From positions 1 to 17,513 of the forward strand of contig JAYWAL010000035.1 in the NCBI GenBank assembly GCA_043782485.1: DNA of 17,513 nt, read 5' to 3'. The position numbers and the translations under genes were made by a program. Position 1 is the stretch's first letter. Every line of letters begins with the position of its first letter. The stretch comes from JANXUC01 sp043782485 (lineage in GTDB: Bacteria; Acidobacteriota; Terriglobia; Terriglobales; Acidobacteriaceae). Below are positions 1-7,448 of the stretch, in pieces. The notes below the pieces were generated by a model. The model made no database searches, was not told where the DNA came from, and saw only the letters and a program-made list of their open reading frames with translations.

Positions 1-650
1 CAATAGGTCCAGGAGTCTTCCCCATAGTCATCCACGATGACGTAGCCGCCCACCGAAAGGCGGTCGTACAGACCGTAAAGGCCGTCCTTGGTCGACTCGT
101 AGAAATCACCATCCAACCGCAGGATAGCCAACGCTGGAATCGGCGCTGAAGCCAACGTGTCTTTAAACCACCCTTTTAGAAAATGAACCTGATCGTCCAG
201 CATTTCGTAGGCTCGGAAATTGCGTTGCACCTCTTCCAAACTCACGGCCAGATTGTTATAGGCCTTCTGGATAACCGGACCCTGCTGCACCTTAGCCTCC
301 AGGGGAAACTTCTCAGCGTCGGGCGTTGGTAGGCCCTCGAAGGAATCTGCGACCCAGACGGAACGCTCCGTAACGCCGTACGACTTCAAAACCGCTCGCA
401 TGAAAATCGTCGCTCCCCCGCGCCAAACCCCTGCTTCAATCACATCGCCGGGAATGCCGCTCCGCAAAACATCGTCCATGCAGTCTTCGATGTTGTCGAG
501 CCTACACAAGGGCAACATCGAAACGGCGGCTCCCTTGACGTAATGTGCGGCGCGATCCCGAACAAGACGGAACTCATCGTCATCAATATCGGGTTCCGAA
601 TCAAACAGGGTGTTGGTCAGGGAACGCTTGAGCAGATTTAGGTAGAGCAT
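1..650 (-). CDS. TylF/MycF-family O-methyltransferase, C-terminus cut by window edge
   Basis: Reading the minus strand from the ATG at 650-648 gives 216 residues before the left edge, so the protein is partial at its C-terminus. The class I SAM-binding segment is clear: VIEAGVWRGGATIF at about residues 70-83. An acidic metal-binding segment RLDGDFYEST sits at about 178-187 and VIVDDYGEDSW at about 204-214; the aspartates near 180-182 and 207-208 match the Mg-binding acidic residues known in TylF/MycF enzymes, which methylate sugar hydroxyls of macrolides and other glycosylated products. The N-terminus (YLNLLKRSLTNT) is typical of the family. No Shine-Dalgarno precedes the ATG. An in-frame TTG at 704-702 has GAGGT just upstream and would add 18 residues. 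The native substrate cannot be told; such genes often lie in polysaccharide or secondary-metabolite clusters, but the relevant neighbours would be left of the window. Confidence 0.9.
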   Translation of the reverse strand, partial: MLYLNLLKRSLTNTLFDSEPDIDDDEFRLVRDRAAHYVKGAAVSMLPLCRLDNIEDCMDDVLRSGIPGDVIEAGVWRGGATIFMRAVLKSYGVTERSVWVADSFEGLPTPDAEKFPLEAKVQQGPVIQKAYNNLAVSLEEVQRNFRAYEMLDDQVHFLKGWFKDTLASAPIPALAILRLDGDFYESTKDGLYGLYDRLSVGGYVIVDDYGEDSWTY

Positions 651-1083
651 TCGCGGAGTCGGAAGACTAGCGTTCGTTGGCGATGGTGGACGAGACTCGT
701 TCAAAGCGACCTCGAATCTTGAAGGTCAGCTGCAACAACAGGCGGTCGCGAAAAGTGCAAATACCCCCTAAGTGTACCGGTCAATTGGACCCCGCGCCTC
801 CCGGCAAACATTAAAAATGTGCAAAATTGCGTGCTCGCGGAAAAAAGACGAAAGTTATAAAAATAGAGTAACAAGCTTCTGATCGTCGTCGAACGGTTCG
901 TTCTCGGAAGCCGAGCAAGGATCGAACAGTCGCGGCGGAAGAGGCTAGTGGAAATGTTCTCGCTGCTCGCAAATCCGACCGAAAGATTAAAAGATTATTA
1001 GTACATTCTGCTGATGGCGCGATCAAAATCCCACAAGACTTGGCTTCCAAAACGCGGAACCTCGGGAAGTCCGTGAGAGACTG

Positions 1084-1114
1084 CCCGACAGGATTCGAAC
1101 CCGTGTTATCGCCG
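1084..1114 (-). pseudogene. tRNA-Glu-like 3' fragment
   Basis: On the minus strand this is 30/31 identical to part of the intact tRNA-Glu at 11692-11722, covering the 3' side of the anticodon stem, the variable region, the T arm with GGTTCGAAT, and the start of the 3' acceptor strand. The single mismatch is at 1090. Outside it the match decays: bases 1115-1150 resemble the rest of a tRNA only loosely and give no paired anticodon stem, and no 5' strand complementary to the acceptor part is found. It is therefore not a functional tRNA. It could be a displaced tRNA end left by integration, or a decayed tRNA copy. Confidence 0.65.
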
Positions 1115-1343
1115 GGGAAGTGGGTTCCTGGTCGCTTCGCCGAAGACTGCCAAATCATTGGTGCTTCCCTCAAGTTCGCATTCCCATTCCAGCAACAGAT
1201 CACTCGCCGCAGGGGTAGCGTTCGATGTCCTGCTCGGTCGTCCGCTGGATTAAATAACAGGATGCAAGCTACAGCTCATTCAAGATTTCGCGTTCGAGAT
1301 CGGTGAACACCGTGAGCATGCCCACGATGGCGCAACCGTCTGC

Positions 1344-1349
1344 TACAAT
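1344..1349 (+). promoter_or_regulatory. Possible -10 box (TACAAT) of the TIM-barrel gene
   Basis: TACAAT ends 7 nt before the ATG at 1357, and no Shine-Dalgarno precedes that ATG. If used, transcription would begin at or next to the start codon, giving a leaderless message. No good -35 hexamer lies 16-18 bp upstream, so the call is tentative. Confidence 0.3.
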
Positions 1350-1356
1350 TTGCCCG

Positions 1357-2319
1357 ATGAATCGAAGAGATTTACTCCGAGGCGTCGCCATAGTTGCGCC
1401 TATATTCGCGACCATGACCGGACGCGCCACTAGCCAGGCACCGGCCGACGTGCCGCCCGAACCTGCGCTCGATAGAGGATCTCCCGTCGCCGTCAGCCCC
1501 AGCAAACTCTCACGCCTTTCCATCATGACCTACAACTTCACCTCGCGGCTAAAGCTCGAAGGCCAGCCTCCGAATCCTAATCGCGTGCTGGAGGTCTTCG
1601 ACATCGGGGACTATTTCGCCGACACCTACGGGGTACACAACGTCGAACTGCAGCATTCCCACTTCGCCTCGACCGAAACTTCCTACCTCAAGGATTTTCG
1701 CTCCCGCATCGAGAAATCGAAGTCGCGGATGACCCAGATCAACGTGGAATTCGGCACCATGAACCTCTCGGCGCTCGAAGTGGTCCAGCGCGAGCAGGAG
1801 ATCGACCTGACCGCTCGCTGGGTGGACCACGCGGTGGTCCTCAATTGCCCGCGCGTGATGGTCAATCAGGGAGAGTTGACCGAGGCAACCGTGCCCGCCG
1901 CCACCGCCACCCTACGCCGCATGAACGAATACGCGAAATCGAAAGGCGTCCGCATCACGGTGGAAACGCGCGAACCGCGAGTCCGCGATGTCGAGCCCGG
2001 GACCGGCCTGCCGCTCTCGGCCCCCGGCGGACCTCCCGCCTGGGAACTGACAAAGCAACTCGTAGTAAGCTCCGAGGCCGCCACCAACATTGATATCGGC
2101 AACATCACCGCGCCGACCCAGACTTCGCTCCATACTGTTATTAAGGGTTTGCTGCCGACAAGTTCCGGCAACCTTCACATCAAGGTCAGTCCTAACTGGG
2201 ATCTCGCAACTGCGATCCGGTATGTGAACAACGATCTTGCTTATGAGGGTCTCTACTCGATAGAAGTCAACCCGTCGCTCATCAGAGGTGTCTACGACAC
2301 GATTTTAGCCAACATCTGA
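1357..2319 (+). CDS. Tat-exported sugar phosphate isomerase/epimerase-like TIM-barrel protein
   Basis: The 320-residue protein opens with a twin-arginine signal, NRRDLLRG at residues 2-9, followed by the hydrophobic stretch VAIVAPIFATM, so it is probably exported folded through the Tat system. The rest fits the xylose-isomerase-like/AP endonuclease 2 TIM barrel. Acidic and histidine residues occur at strand ends where this superfamily binds divalent metal: E97 (VELQHSH), E203 (ITVETRE), D246 (NIDIGNI), H274 (LHIKV) and E303 (YSIEVNP). The usual HxKD reads HIKV here, so one customary aspartate is missing. I chose ATG 1357 rather than the in-frame ATG at 1303 because the Tat motif then starts at residue 2, and the upstream 18 codons add nothing recognisable. 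Substrate is unknown. The gene stands alone on its strand, with 477 bp of noncoding DNA before the convergent anchor-D gene. Confidence 0.8.
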   Translation: MNRRDLLRGVAIVAPIFATMTGRATSQAPADVPPEPALDRGSPVAVSPSKLSRLSIMTYNFTSRLKLEGQPPNPNRVLEVFDIGDYFADTYGVHNVELQHSHFASTETSYLKDFRSRIEKSKSRMTQINVEFGTMNLSALEVVQREQEIDLTARWVDHAVVLNCPRVMVNQGELTEATVPAATATLRRMNEYAKSKGVRITVETREPRVRDVEPGTGLPLSAPGGPPAWELTKQLVVSSEAATNIDIGNITAPTQTSLHTVIKGLLPTSSGNLHIKVSPNWDLATAIRYVNNDLAYEGLYSIEVNPSLIRGVYDTILANI

Positions 2320-2796
2320 GCGCGTCCGCAGCAATCGAACACTCCTCCTTGAACGGCTCCAGCATTGAAATGAGCGCATTCATGACAGATTCCCGCGACC
2401 TTCGGCCGGAGTTGGCGCGGTACTGGTCGGTCACATTCCAGAGATTCCCTTCTAAAGATTCCGTTGCGTCATCTTCTTCCGATGAGGCTGACCATTGAAT
2501 CCAACGGTGTGAATCTTCCGACAAATTCCCTAAGGCAGTACACCCCGCGAATGACTCAACGATACCCTCACCTGTCGCCGTCATTACATGGCGAGTGTAC
2601 TGGGAAAACTGGAGACGGTTTTCAGCGGTCCCAGCAGAAGATGCTGCTGGTCTCTCCCCATGCGAAGAATTGAATCGCCTTGTTTTTCAAGTCCACGGTT
2701 ATGCCAGCGCGTAGTGGCCGAGGCAAGATGCGCTGTCTGTTTCTACCCGCGGCTGGTGCCATTTTAAGAACAACTCTTTCATTCACCCGGCAACCC
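2320..2796. other. Intergenic region between convergent genes
   Basis: No credible gene. Short open frames on both strands (plus 2464-2673, minus 2282-2584) lack start signals and recognisable motifs. The one structured element is a perfect 7-bp hairpin, CCAGCAG 2631-2637 pairing with CTGCTGG 2644-2650 around a 6-nt loop. No T-run follows on either strand, so it is not a standard intrinsic terminator. Confidence 0.5.
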
Positions 2797-4722
2797 TTAC
2801 TGGCCGGTTCCGCTCAAACTTAGTCCTTGAGGATTCTTTGCTGCGTTGTCTTTAAATGTAAGCCTTCCGATGCGGAGTCCTGTCTTGCGGGGAGTAAAGA
2901 CCACCGAAATTACGCAACTCCCACCGGCGGGCAATGCTGATTGGCAGGTCGTACTCTTCTTAGCGAAATCCCCCGCAGTCGTGATGCCATTGATGAGTAG
3001 CGTTCCAATGCCTGTATTGGTGAGCGTCACCGTCTTGGCGCCGCTCGTTGTGCCTACCTTCACCGGGCTCGACCACTGCAATGAGGCCGGCGTCAGCGTG
3101 ACCGCAGCGGCGCCGAGTTTGCTTGTGCAGTTGCTGAAAGAGATGGTCCCAATGTACGAGCTCCAATTGAAGACGCCGTTCGTTTTGACATATTGGTTCG
3201 TATACCAGAACGTGCAGTCGTCGACAGGATCGATCTGCATGGCGGTATAGTCTCCCCAACGGCTCACATACGCTAGTTGCGAACCTGTCCCTTGCACCAA
3301 AGTCGCTTCGTTTTCCAGCTTGCCAGGTGGATCCGTAGGCAGTCGTCCCGTAAAGCGAATCGCGGGATGGATGGCACTATTGGACGCACTGTAGCCAAGC
3401 GCGATATCACCAGTCTGGTCCATCGCGGCGCTAGCCATCCATCGGAAGGTGGAGTCCGGCGCAAAGGTGCCCTGTTGATTGACCTTGACCGCACCGTTCA
3501 AGTTTACGAGATCGTACCAGCGCACACCGACGTGTCCGGAGCTGTTCACGCTGTGGTTCAGGATCACGTGATCCTGCTGAGCGAATTTCCGATAGCCCAT
3601 GCGGTACATGAGGCGATCACCGAGCGTGTCCAGTGGCTGCGCGCTCTCCAACTGCGGTACGCACGCGCCTGCGTTGCCGCAGGCCAACGCAGAATTCGCC
3701 ACTGTGATCGTCGTGGCCGGCGAAAGTTTCGCCGTGGCAGCTTTGAAATCCGGCGTCAGCTTGCGAAGGTAGAGTTGGCCGGGGTTGTTGTTGACCCAGG
3801 CAACAAAAAGTCCGGGCGCGCCGCTGGTAGGCGGAACCCAGCCGTCCAAGTCCGCCGGAAGGTATCCGCCTTCGGTCTCCGGAGTCAACTGGCAGAGCTG
3901 CGCAGGTGCTGCCGCACCTGCCAACAACTTGGCGCGATCGAATGCGCAAATCTCAACTCCGGCAAAGTACGATCCGCCCGCGAACATGTTGTAAGTCGCC
4001 ATGTAAGCGCTGTTGGTGGGCGTCGGCCAGACTCCGATCTTCGGATAGTCGTTCAGGTAGTAGCCGAAGTCGTACCCGTATAGCGTATAGCGGCCCGTCG
4101 GATCGCTGGTTTTCGAGATCGCAACACACTCCGCAAACGTGCTGACGGCGCTGATTCCGATCGATGTGATCAGCCAGCGGTCAGCCAGGCGATCGTACAG
4201 CACAATCGGGTCGCTCCCGCCCATCGTGCAGGATCCGCCCAGCGGCTTATATAAGTCCGCGAGATTCGTTGGACCCGAAAGCAGAACACCCGTCTTGCTG
4301 TACACTGCCATTCGCACGTTGACCGTCTGCACGATATGATTCGGCCCCACCGCCAGATTCACATCCGACGGAGAATACCCCTGCGCGCCAATCCCGTCGA
4401 AGTTGACCCCGACTGACGCCGCAAGACTGGCTGCGCTCCCGGTCTGAGCCTCCATGTCGGCTTGGTCTGCGGCTGTGATTTTGGAATTTTTGGTCCGGAG
4501 CGGCAGCGGCTTCGGTTCTGGAACGTCCAAATCGCGGACGCCAAGCCGGTCAATTGCCAACGCTCTCACCGAGGTCGAATTCGCATGACTCCAGGGGAGA
4601 CGAACGATCGTCTTGCCGGCGGTCACAGTGTCTGTCCTCTGGGGGTCTGCATTCTGAGCATTGGTGTTTCCCACCAGCCAGCAGATCGTCACAACGAATC
4701 CCAACACGCAATTACGAACCAT
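2797..4722 (-). CDS. Secreted protein with C-terminal choice-of-anchor-D (Ig-like) domain
   Basis: The start is set by the ATG at 4722-4720, which follows a perfect AGGAGG (4732-4727) at 4-nt spacing; the frame stays open upstream to 4800, but that stretch lacks signal character. The 641-residue product begins with a Sec signal peptide (MVRNCVLGFVVTICWLVG, then NTNAQ). A large beta-rich extracellular region follows, with phrases such as DRLADRWLITS, YLNDYPKIGVWPT and SRWGDYTAMQIDPVDDCTFW that resemble secreted propeller-like proteins common in acidobacteria. The last 100 or so residues (from about 536) form an ASPM/SPD-2/Hydin-type Ig-like domain: TLTNTGIGTLLINGI, then GGSCVISVVFTPRKTG and LSLSGTGQ at the end. 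It lies 83 bp downstream of the FG-GAP gene on the same strand and is probably co-expressed. Role unknown; adhesion or carbohydrate binding is only a guess. No catalytic motif was seen. Confidence 0.85.
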   Translation of the reverse strand: MVRNCVLGFVVTICWLVGNTNAQNADPQRTDTVTAGKTIVRLPWSHANSTSVRALAIDRLGVRDLDVPEPKPLPLRTKNSKITAADQADMEAQTGSAASLAASVGVNFDGIGAQGYSPSDVNLAVGPNHIVQTVNVRMAVYSKTGVLLSGPTNLADLYKPLGGSCTMGGSDPIVLYDRLADRWLITSIGISAVSTFAECVAISKTSDPTGRYTLYGYDFGYYLNDYPKIGVWPTPTNSAYMATYNMFAGGSYFAGVEICAFDRAKLLAGAAAPAQLCQLTPETEGGYLPADLDGWVPPTSGAPGLFVAWVNNNPGQLYLRKLTPDFKAATAKLSPATTITVANSALACGNAGACVPQLESAQPLDTLGDRLMYRMGYRKFAQQDHVILNHSVNSSGHVGVRWYDLVNLNGAVKVNQQGTFAPDSTFRWMASAAMDQTGDIALGYSASNSAIHPAIRFTGRLPTDPPGKLENEATLVQGTGSQLAYVSRWGDYTAMQIDPVDDCTFWYTNQYVKTNGVFNWSSYIGTISFSNCTSKLGAAAVTLTPASLQWSSPVKVGTTSGAKTVTLTNTGIGTLLINGITTAGDFAKKSTTCQSALPAGGSCVISVVFTPRKTGLRIGRLTFKDNAAKNPQGLSLSGTGQ

Positions 4723-4805
4723 ACTTCCTCCTGCAGTTTTTTTGCCCGTCGATCCCAAGGCATCTGATTCGAAATTTCTTAAGAGTCCTGCCAAGGCCAC
4801 TGCCG

Positions 4806-7214
4806 CTATTTCTTCCCCGTATTCCGCAGAATCACAAGATCGAATCCTTGCGGAGCGACAGCCAAGTCCGGGAATCCATCGCCATTCACGTCGACGGCAA
4901 CCGCTGAAATGGGAGATCCTCCTGCCTCATAAGACACCGCTGGCAGAAAGGTTCCATCTCCAACTCCGTAAAGGATGCTGACATCGCCCCCACCGCTATT
5001 CGACACGATTAGATCCGGGTTCCCGTCGCGGTTGATATCGGCGACCGTTACATGGCGCGGCACTGCCCCGGCGAGATAGGACACAGCCGGGTGGAAACCT
5101 CCATCGCCATAACCCAGGAGGATATCGACGCGATCATTCAGATAATTGACGACCGCGAGGTCCGCTTTCCCGTCGTGATTGAAATCGCCGGCCGCGATCG
5201 CAATCGGATACGTTCCCAGCGGCAGAAACTGCTCCAGTCCCGGGCGAAACGCACCGTTCCCTTTTCCGAAGAAAAGCGTAATGACGCCATCCAAAAAGTC
5301 CGCTGTCACAATGTCCAATTTCCCATCCCCATTGAAGTCCGCGACCGCCAGCGCTTGGGCATTTCCCGAAGGAGCACCTAAATAGTTGACTGCCTTATGG
5401 AATGTGCCGTTGCCCTTGTTCAGGAGGACGCTAAGGGTCGAGCTGCCGGAAGTCGACGATGCCAGGTCCAACTTGCCGTCGCCGTTGAAATCGCCGGCCG
5501 CCACCTGAGTGGGGAAGCCTCCCACCGGATAATCCTTCCGGGTCGCATTGCCGACTACATCGCGGACGTAAACGCTGACCCAGCCCGAGTAACTGACCAG
5601 ACTTCCCACGGCGCCCGCAATGTCGTCGACGCCATCTCCATTCAGGTCAGCGGCAACGGGAGACACGGGCCGGCCCGGACTGGGATATCTCTCCCCGTCC
5701 ACAAACCCACCGCTGGAATCTTTATGCATGATTTCGAAATAACCTGGCACATCGCAAGCGCCCGGCTGCGACAGCGCACCTCCGCACGCGATCGAAAGCG
5801 CAAGACTCGGCTTGAGCCCGCCGTCGCGGATGGCCGTAATCCCACTCACTCCAATACCGGTCTGGTACTCGCGGTGAGCGATGAAAGTCCCATCCCCTCT
5901 CCCTTTTTGAACCGTGATCGAAGCTCCATAATCATTGGTCACCGCAATGTCCGGTTTCCCATCGTGATCAAAGTCGGCGACCGCGATCCCGAAGGTAATC
6001 GCCCCGGCCCCGTATTTTTGCTGTTTCCGGAACGTACCGTCCCCGTAGCCCAGCAGGACGCTGGTGTTGGTGTAAGAATTATTGACCGTGACCAAATCCA
6101 GAATATGATCGCCGTTCACGTCGGCGGCGACCACCTCCACAGGGCCTAACCCTGCTTCGTACGACACGCCATCCGCGAAGGCGCCGTTCCCTAAACCCAA
6201 AAGCACCGTCACCGTGTTGCCATAAAGATTTGCCGCAACAATATCCATCCTTCCGTCGCGGTTGAAATCCCCCAAAGTCACCGACTGTGGATGTAATCCG
6301 ACGGTGAAATCTGTTTTGGGCCCGAAGGTTCCATCTCCTTTGCCAAGCAGCACACTCACCGTATCCGTGCCCGAACTCTTGTCATCTCCGGAATTGGCGG
6401 AAATCAAGTCAGGTTTGCCATCGCCGTTCACGTCTCCAATCGCCACCATGTCCGGGTGCACGCCCGTGACGTAAAAGTGCTTTCCCTTGAAAGTTCCGTC
6501 TCCATTTCCAAGGAACACTGCAAGCTGACCATTCTGGCCGTTGCCTCCGTACTCGGCAGCGACGATATCCAATTTGCCGTCGCCGTTGACATCGCCAATC
6601 TTCAACCCAAAAGATGTGACCCCGTAAAGCCGTCGCGCCAAGGTGAACGTTCCGTCTCCATTGCTAAGAAAAACCGTTAAGTGCCCCCACTCGATAGAAC
6701 TCACTACAATGTCGTCGAAGCCATCGCCGTTCAGATCCCCGGTAGCCACAGCCCAGTGTGCGACGGGAGCGCCATCCATGAGATCTTTGACGCCCAAAGG
6801 GACAACGGGCTGAAAGGACCCGTCACCTTTCCCGAACAACACCCCAATGGCACTAGAAAAGCTGCCCGTGACCAGATCCGGTATTCCATCACCATTAAAG
6901 TCGCCCACCGCCATTTGCGAGGGGCCATCCACGGTCGGGTACTCAGGCGCTTCCACGAACTGACCTTGGACCGGTTTCCTGGCGATCGCGACAGGAGTAA
7001 CCTGGCGGGAGACACGGGGGATTGCCGGCCGCGCGCGGAAATAGGCGCTGCTATCAGCAGAACTGGACCGGGAAGCCACGCCGGGAAGCGATGACTGAAA
7101 GGAGAAGCTTCCAGCCGAGAGGACGAAAAACACAGACACAATGGAGGCTGCAAAGCGAAGTCGAGAGGCTTGCACCATAGTTACACCGAACCGATTAAGG
7201 ATTTGTATTTTCAT
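4806..7214 (-). CDS. Exported FG-GAP/VCBS repeat protein, probably two seven-bladed propellers
   Basis: After an N-terminal signal (ASIVSVFFVLSAGSF) and a serine/arginine-rich linker, the protein is almost wholly made of repeats of about 45-60 residues with the pattern DxNxDGxxDL...GxGDGTF. I count 14. Thirteen keep an acidic Ca-binding-like loop such as DFNGDGIPD, DVNGDGKLD or DINRDGNPD. The eighth is degenerate. Fourteen repeats would suit two seven-bladed propellers of the integrin-alpha type; this is inferred from the count, not modelled. The last repeat ends close to the stop, with no sorting or anchor tail. Start: ATG 7214 gives 802 residues. ATG 7178 gives a tidier signal peptide, and a TTG at 7235 is also possible; none has a Shine-Dalgarno. 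Head-to-head with the winged-helix regulator and followed by the anchor-D gene. Probably secreted; function unknown. Confidence 0.88.
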   Translation of the reverse strand: MKIQILNRFGVTMVQASRLRFAASIVSVFFVLSAGSFSFQSSLPGVASRSSSADSSAYFRARPAIPRVSRQVTPVAIARKPVQGQFVEAPEYPTVDGPSQMAVGDFNGDGIPDLVTGSFSSAIGVLFGKGDGSFQPVVPLGVKDLMDGAPVAHWAVATGDLNGDGFDDIVVSSIEWGHLTVFLSNGDGTFTLARRLYGVTSFGLKIGDVNGDGKLDIVAAEYGGNGQNGQLAVFLGNGDGTFKGKHFYVTGVHPDMVAIGDVNGDGKPDLISANSGDDKSSGTDTVSVLLGKGDGTFGPKTDFTVGLHPQSVTLGDFNRDGRMDIVAANLYGNTVTVLLGLGNGAFADGVSYEAGLGPVEVVAADVNGDHILDLVTVNNSYTNTSVLLGYGDGTFRKQQKYGAGAITFGIAVADFDHDGKPDIAVTNDYGASITVQKGRGDGTFIAHREYQTGIGVSGITAIRDGGLKPSLALSIACGGALSQPGACDVPGYFEIMHKDSSGGFVDGERYPSPGRPVSPVAADLNGDGVDDIAGAVGSLVSYSGWVSVYVRDVVGNATRKDYPVGGFPTQVAAGDFNGDGKLDLASSTSGSSTLSVLLNKGNGTFHKAVNYLGAPSGNAQALAVADFNGDGKLDIVTADFLDGVITLFFGKGNGAFRPGLEQFLPLGTYPIAIAAGDFNHDGKADLAVVNYLNDRVDILLGYGDGGFHPAVSYLAGAVPRHVTVADINRDGNPDLIVSNSGGGDVSILYGVGDGTFLPAVSYEAGGSPISAVAVDVNGDGFPDLAVAPQGFDLVILRNTGKK

Positions 7215-7448
7215 GGCTACACAGCAAAAACGCAACCTGAACCGTCTCGCAAACTCTTACGAATTGCACAGAAGTCGGGGCAAGTTGATGACTTGGTGAA
7301 CCGAAGGTTCAAGTCGGCGAGCCGGAAACCCGATTAAAGATGAGGCCGCCGGCGAGCTATAATAGAGGGCGCTATTGCGAAACCCAGTCTCATATTGACA
7401 AACGACGGGGCAAATGTCCTTAAACCGATCTCAAAGTTTCTCAAAACG
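7215..7448. promoter_or_regulatory. Divergent promoter region between FG-GAP gene and winged-helix regulator
   Basis: The 234 bp between the two chosen start codons must hold both promoters. On the plus strand a perfect TATAAT is at 7358-7363, with a weak -35 (TTAAAG, 7334-7339) at 18-bp spacing, which would give a leader of roughly 80 nt for the regulator. No equally good box was found on the minus strand. The regulator N-terminus is of the OmpR/ToxR winged-helix type, which binds tandem direct half-sites, but I saw no clear direct repeat here. Confidence 0.5.

Larger units (their letters stand above)
705..1356. other. Intergenic region without a convincing gene
   Basis: No open frame here has a recognisable protein pattern. 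The longest (minus 811-1203 and plus 1040-1306) simply read through the tRNA-like fragment at 1084-1114. The left part is AT-richer, with runs such as attaaaaatgtgcaaaattg near 810-829, and should hold the promoter for the minus-strand methyltransferase; I could not fix convincing -35/-10 boxes for it. The right part leads into the TIM-barrel gene. Confidence 0.5.

Noticed and set aside
1079..1150. A complete functional tRNA on the minus strand
   Set aside because: The T arm is intact, but the anticodon stem does not pair and there is no 5' acceptor strand complementary to the 3' side.
811..1306. Overlapping open frames of 130 (minus) and 88 (plus) residues
   Set aside because: They read across the tRNA-like fragment, have no ribosome binding site and no recognisable protein pattern.
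2464..2673. Plus-strand 69-residue frame and the facing minus-strand 100-residue frame (2282-2584)
   Set aside because: No start signals, no recognisable motifs, and they overlap each other; probably chance frames in intergenic DNA.
3277..4083. Plus-strand frame of 268 residues
   Set aside because: Lies wholly antisense to the anchor-D gene, which has a signal peptide, a perfect Shine-Dalgarno and recognisable domains; the antisense product is arginine-rich and featureless.
5397..6149. Plus-strand frame of 250 residues
   Set aside because: Antisense shadow of the FG-GAP repeats; its internal periodicity comes from the coding repeats on the other strand.
4806..7000. Regularly spaced DNA repeats as a CRISPR or satellite array
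   Set aside because: The similar words (such as the reverse complement of gatttcaacggcgacgg) vary in sequence and spacing and code for the FG-GAP calcium loops; no constant repeat and unique spacer pattern exists.
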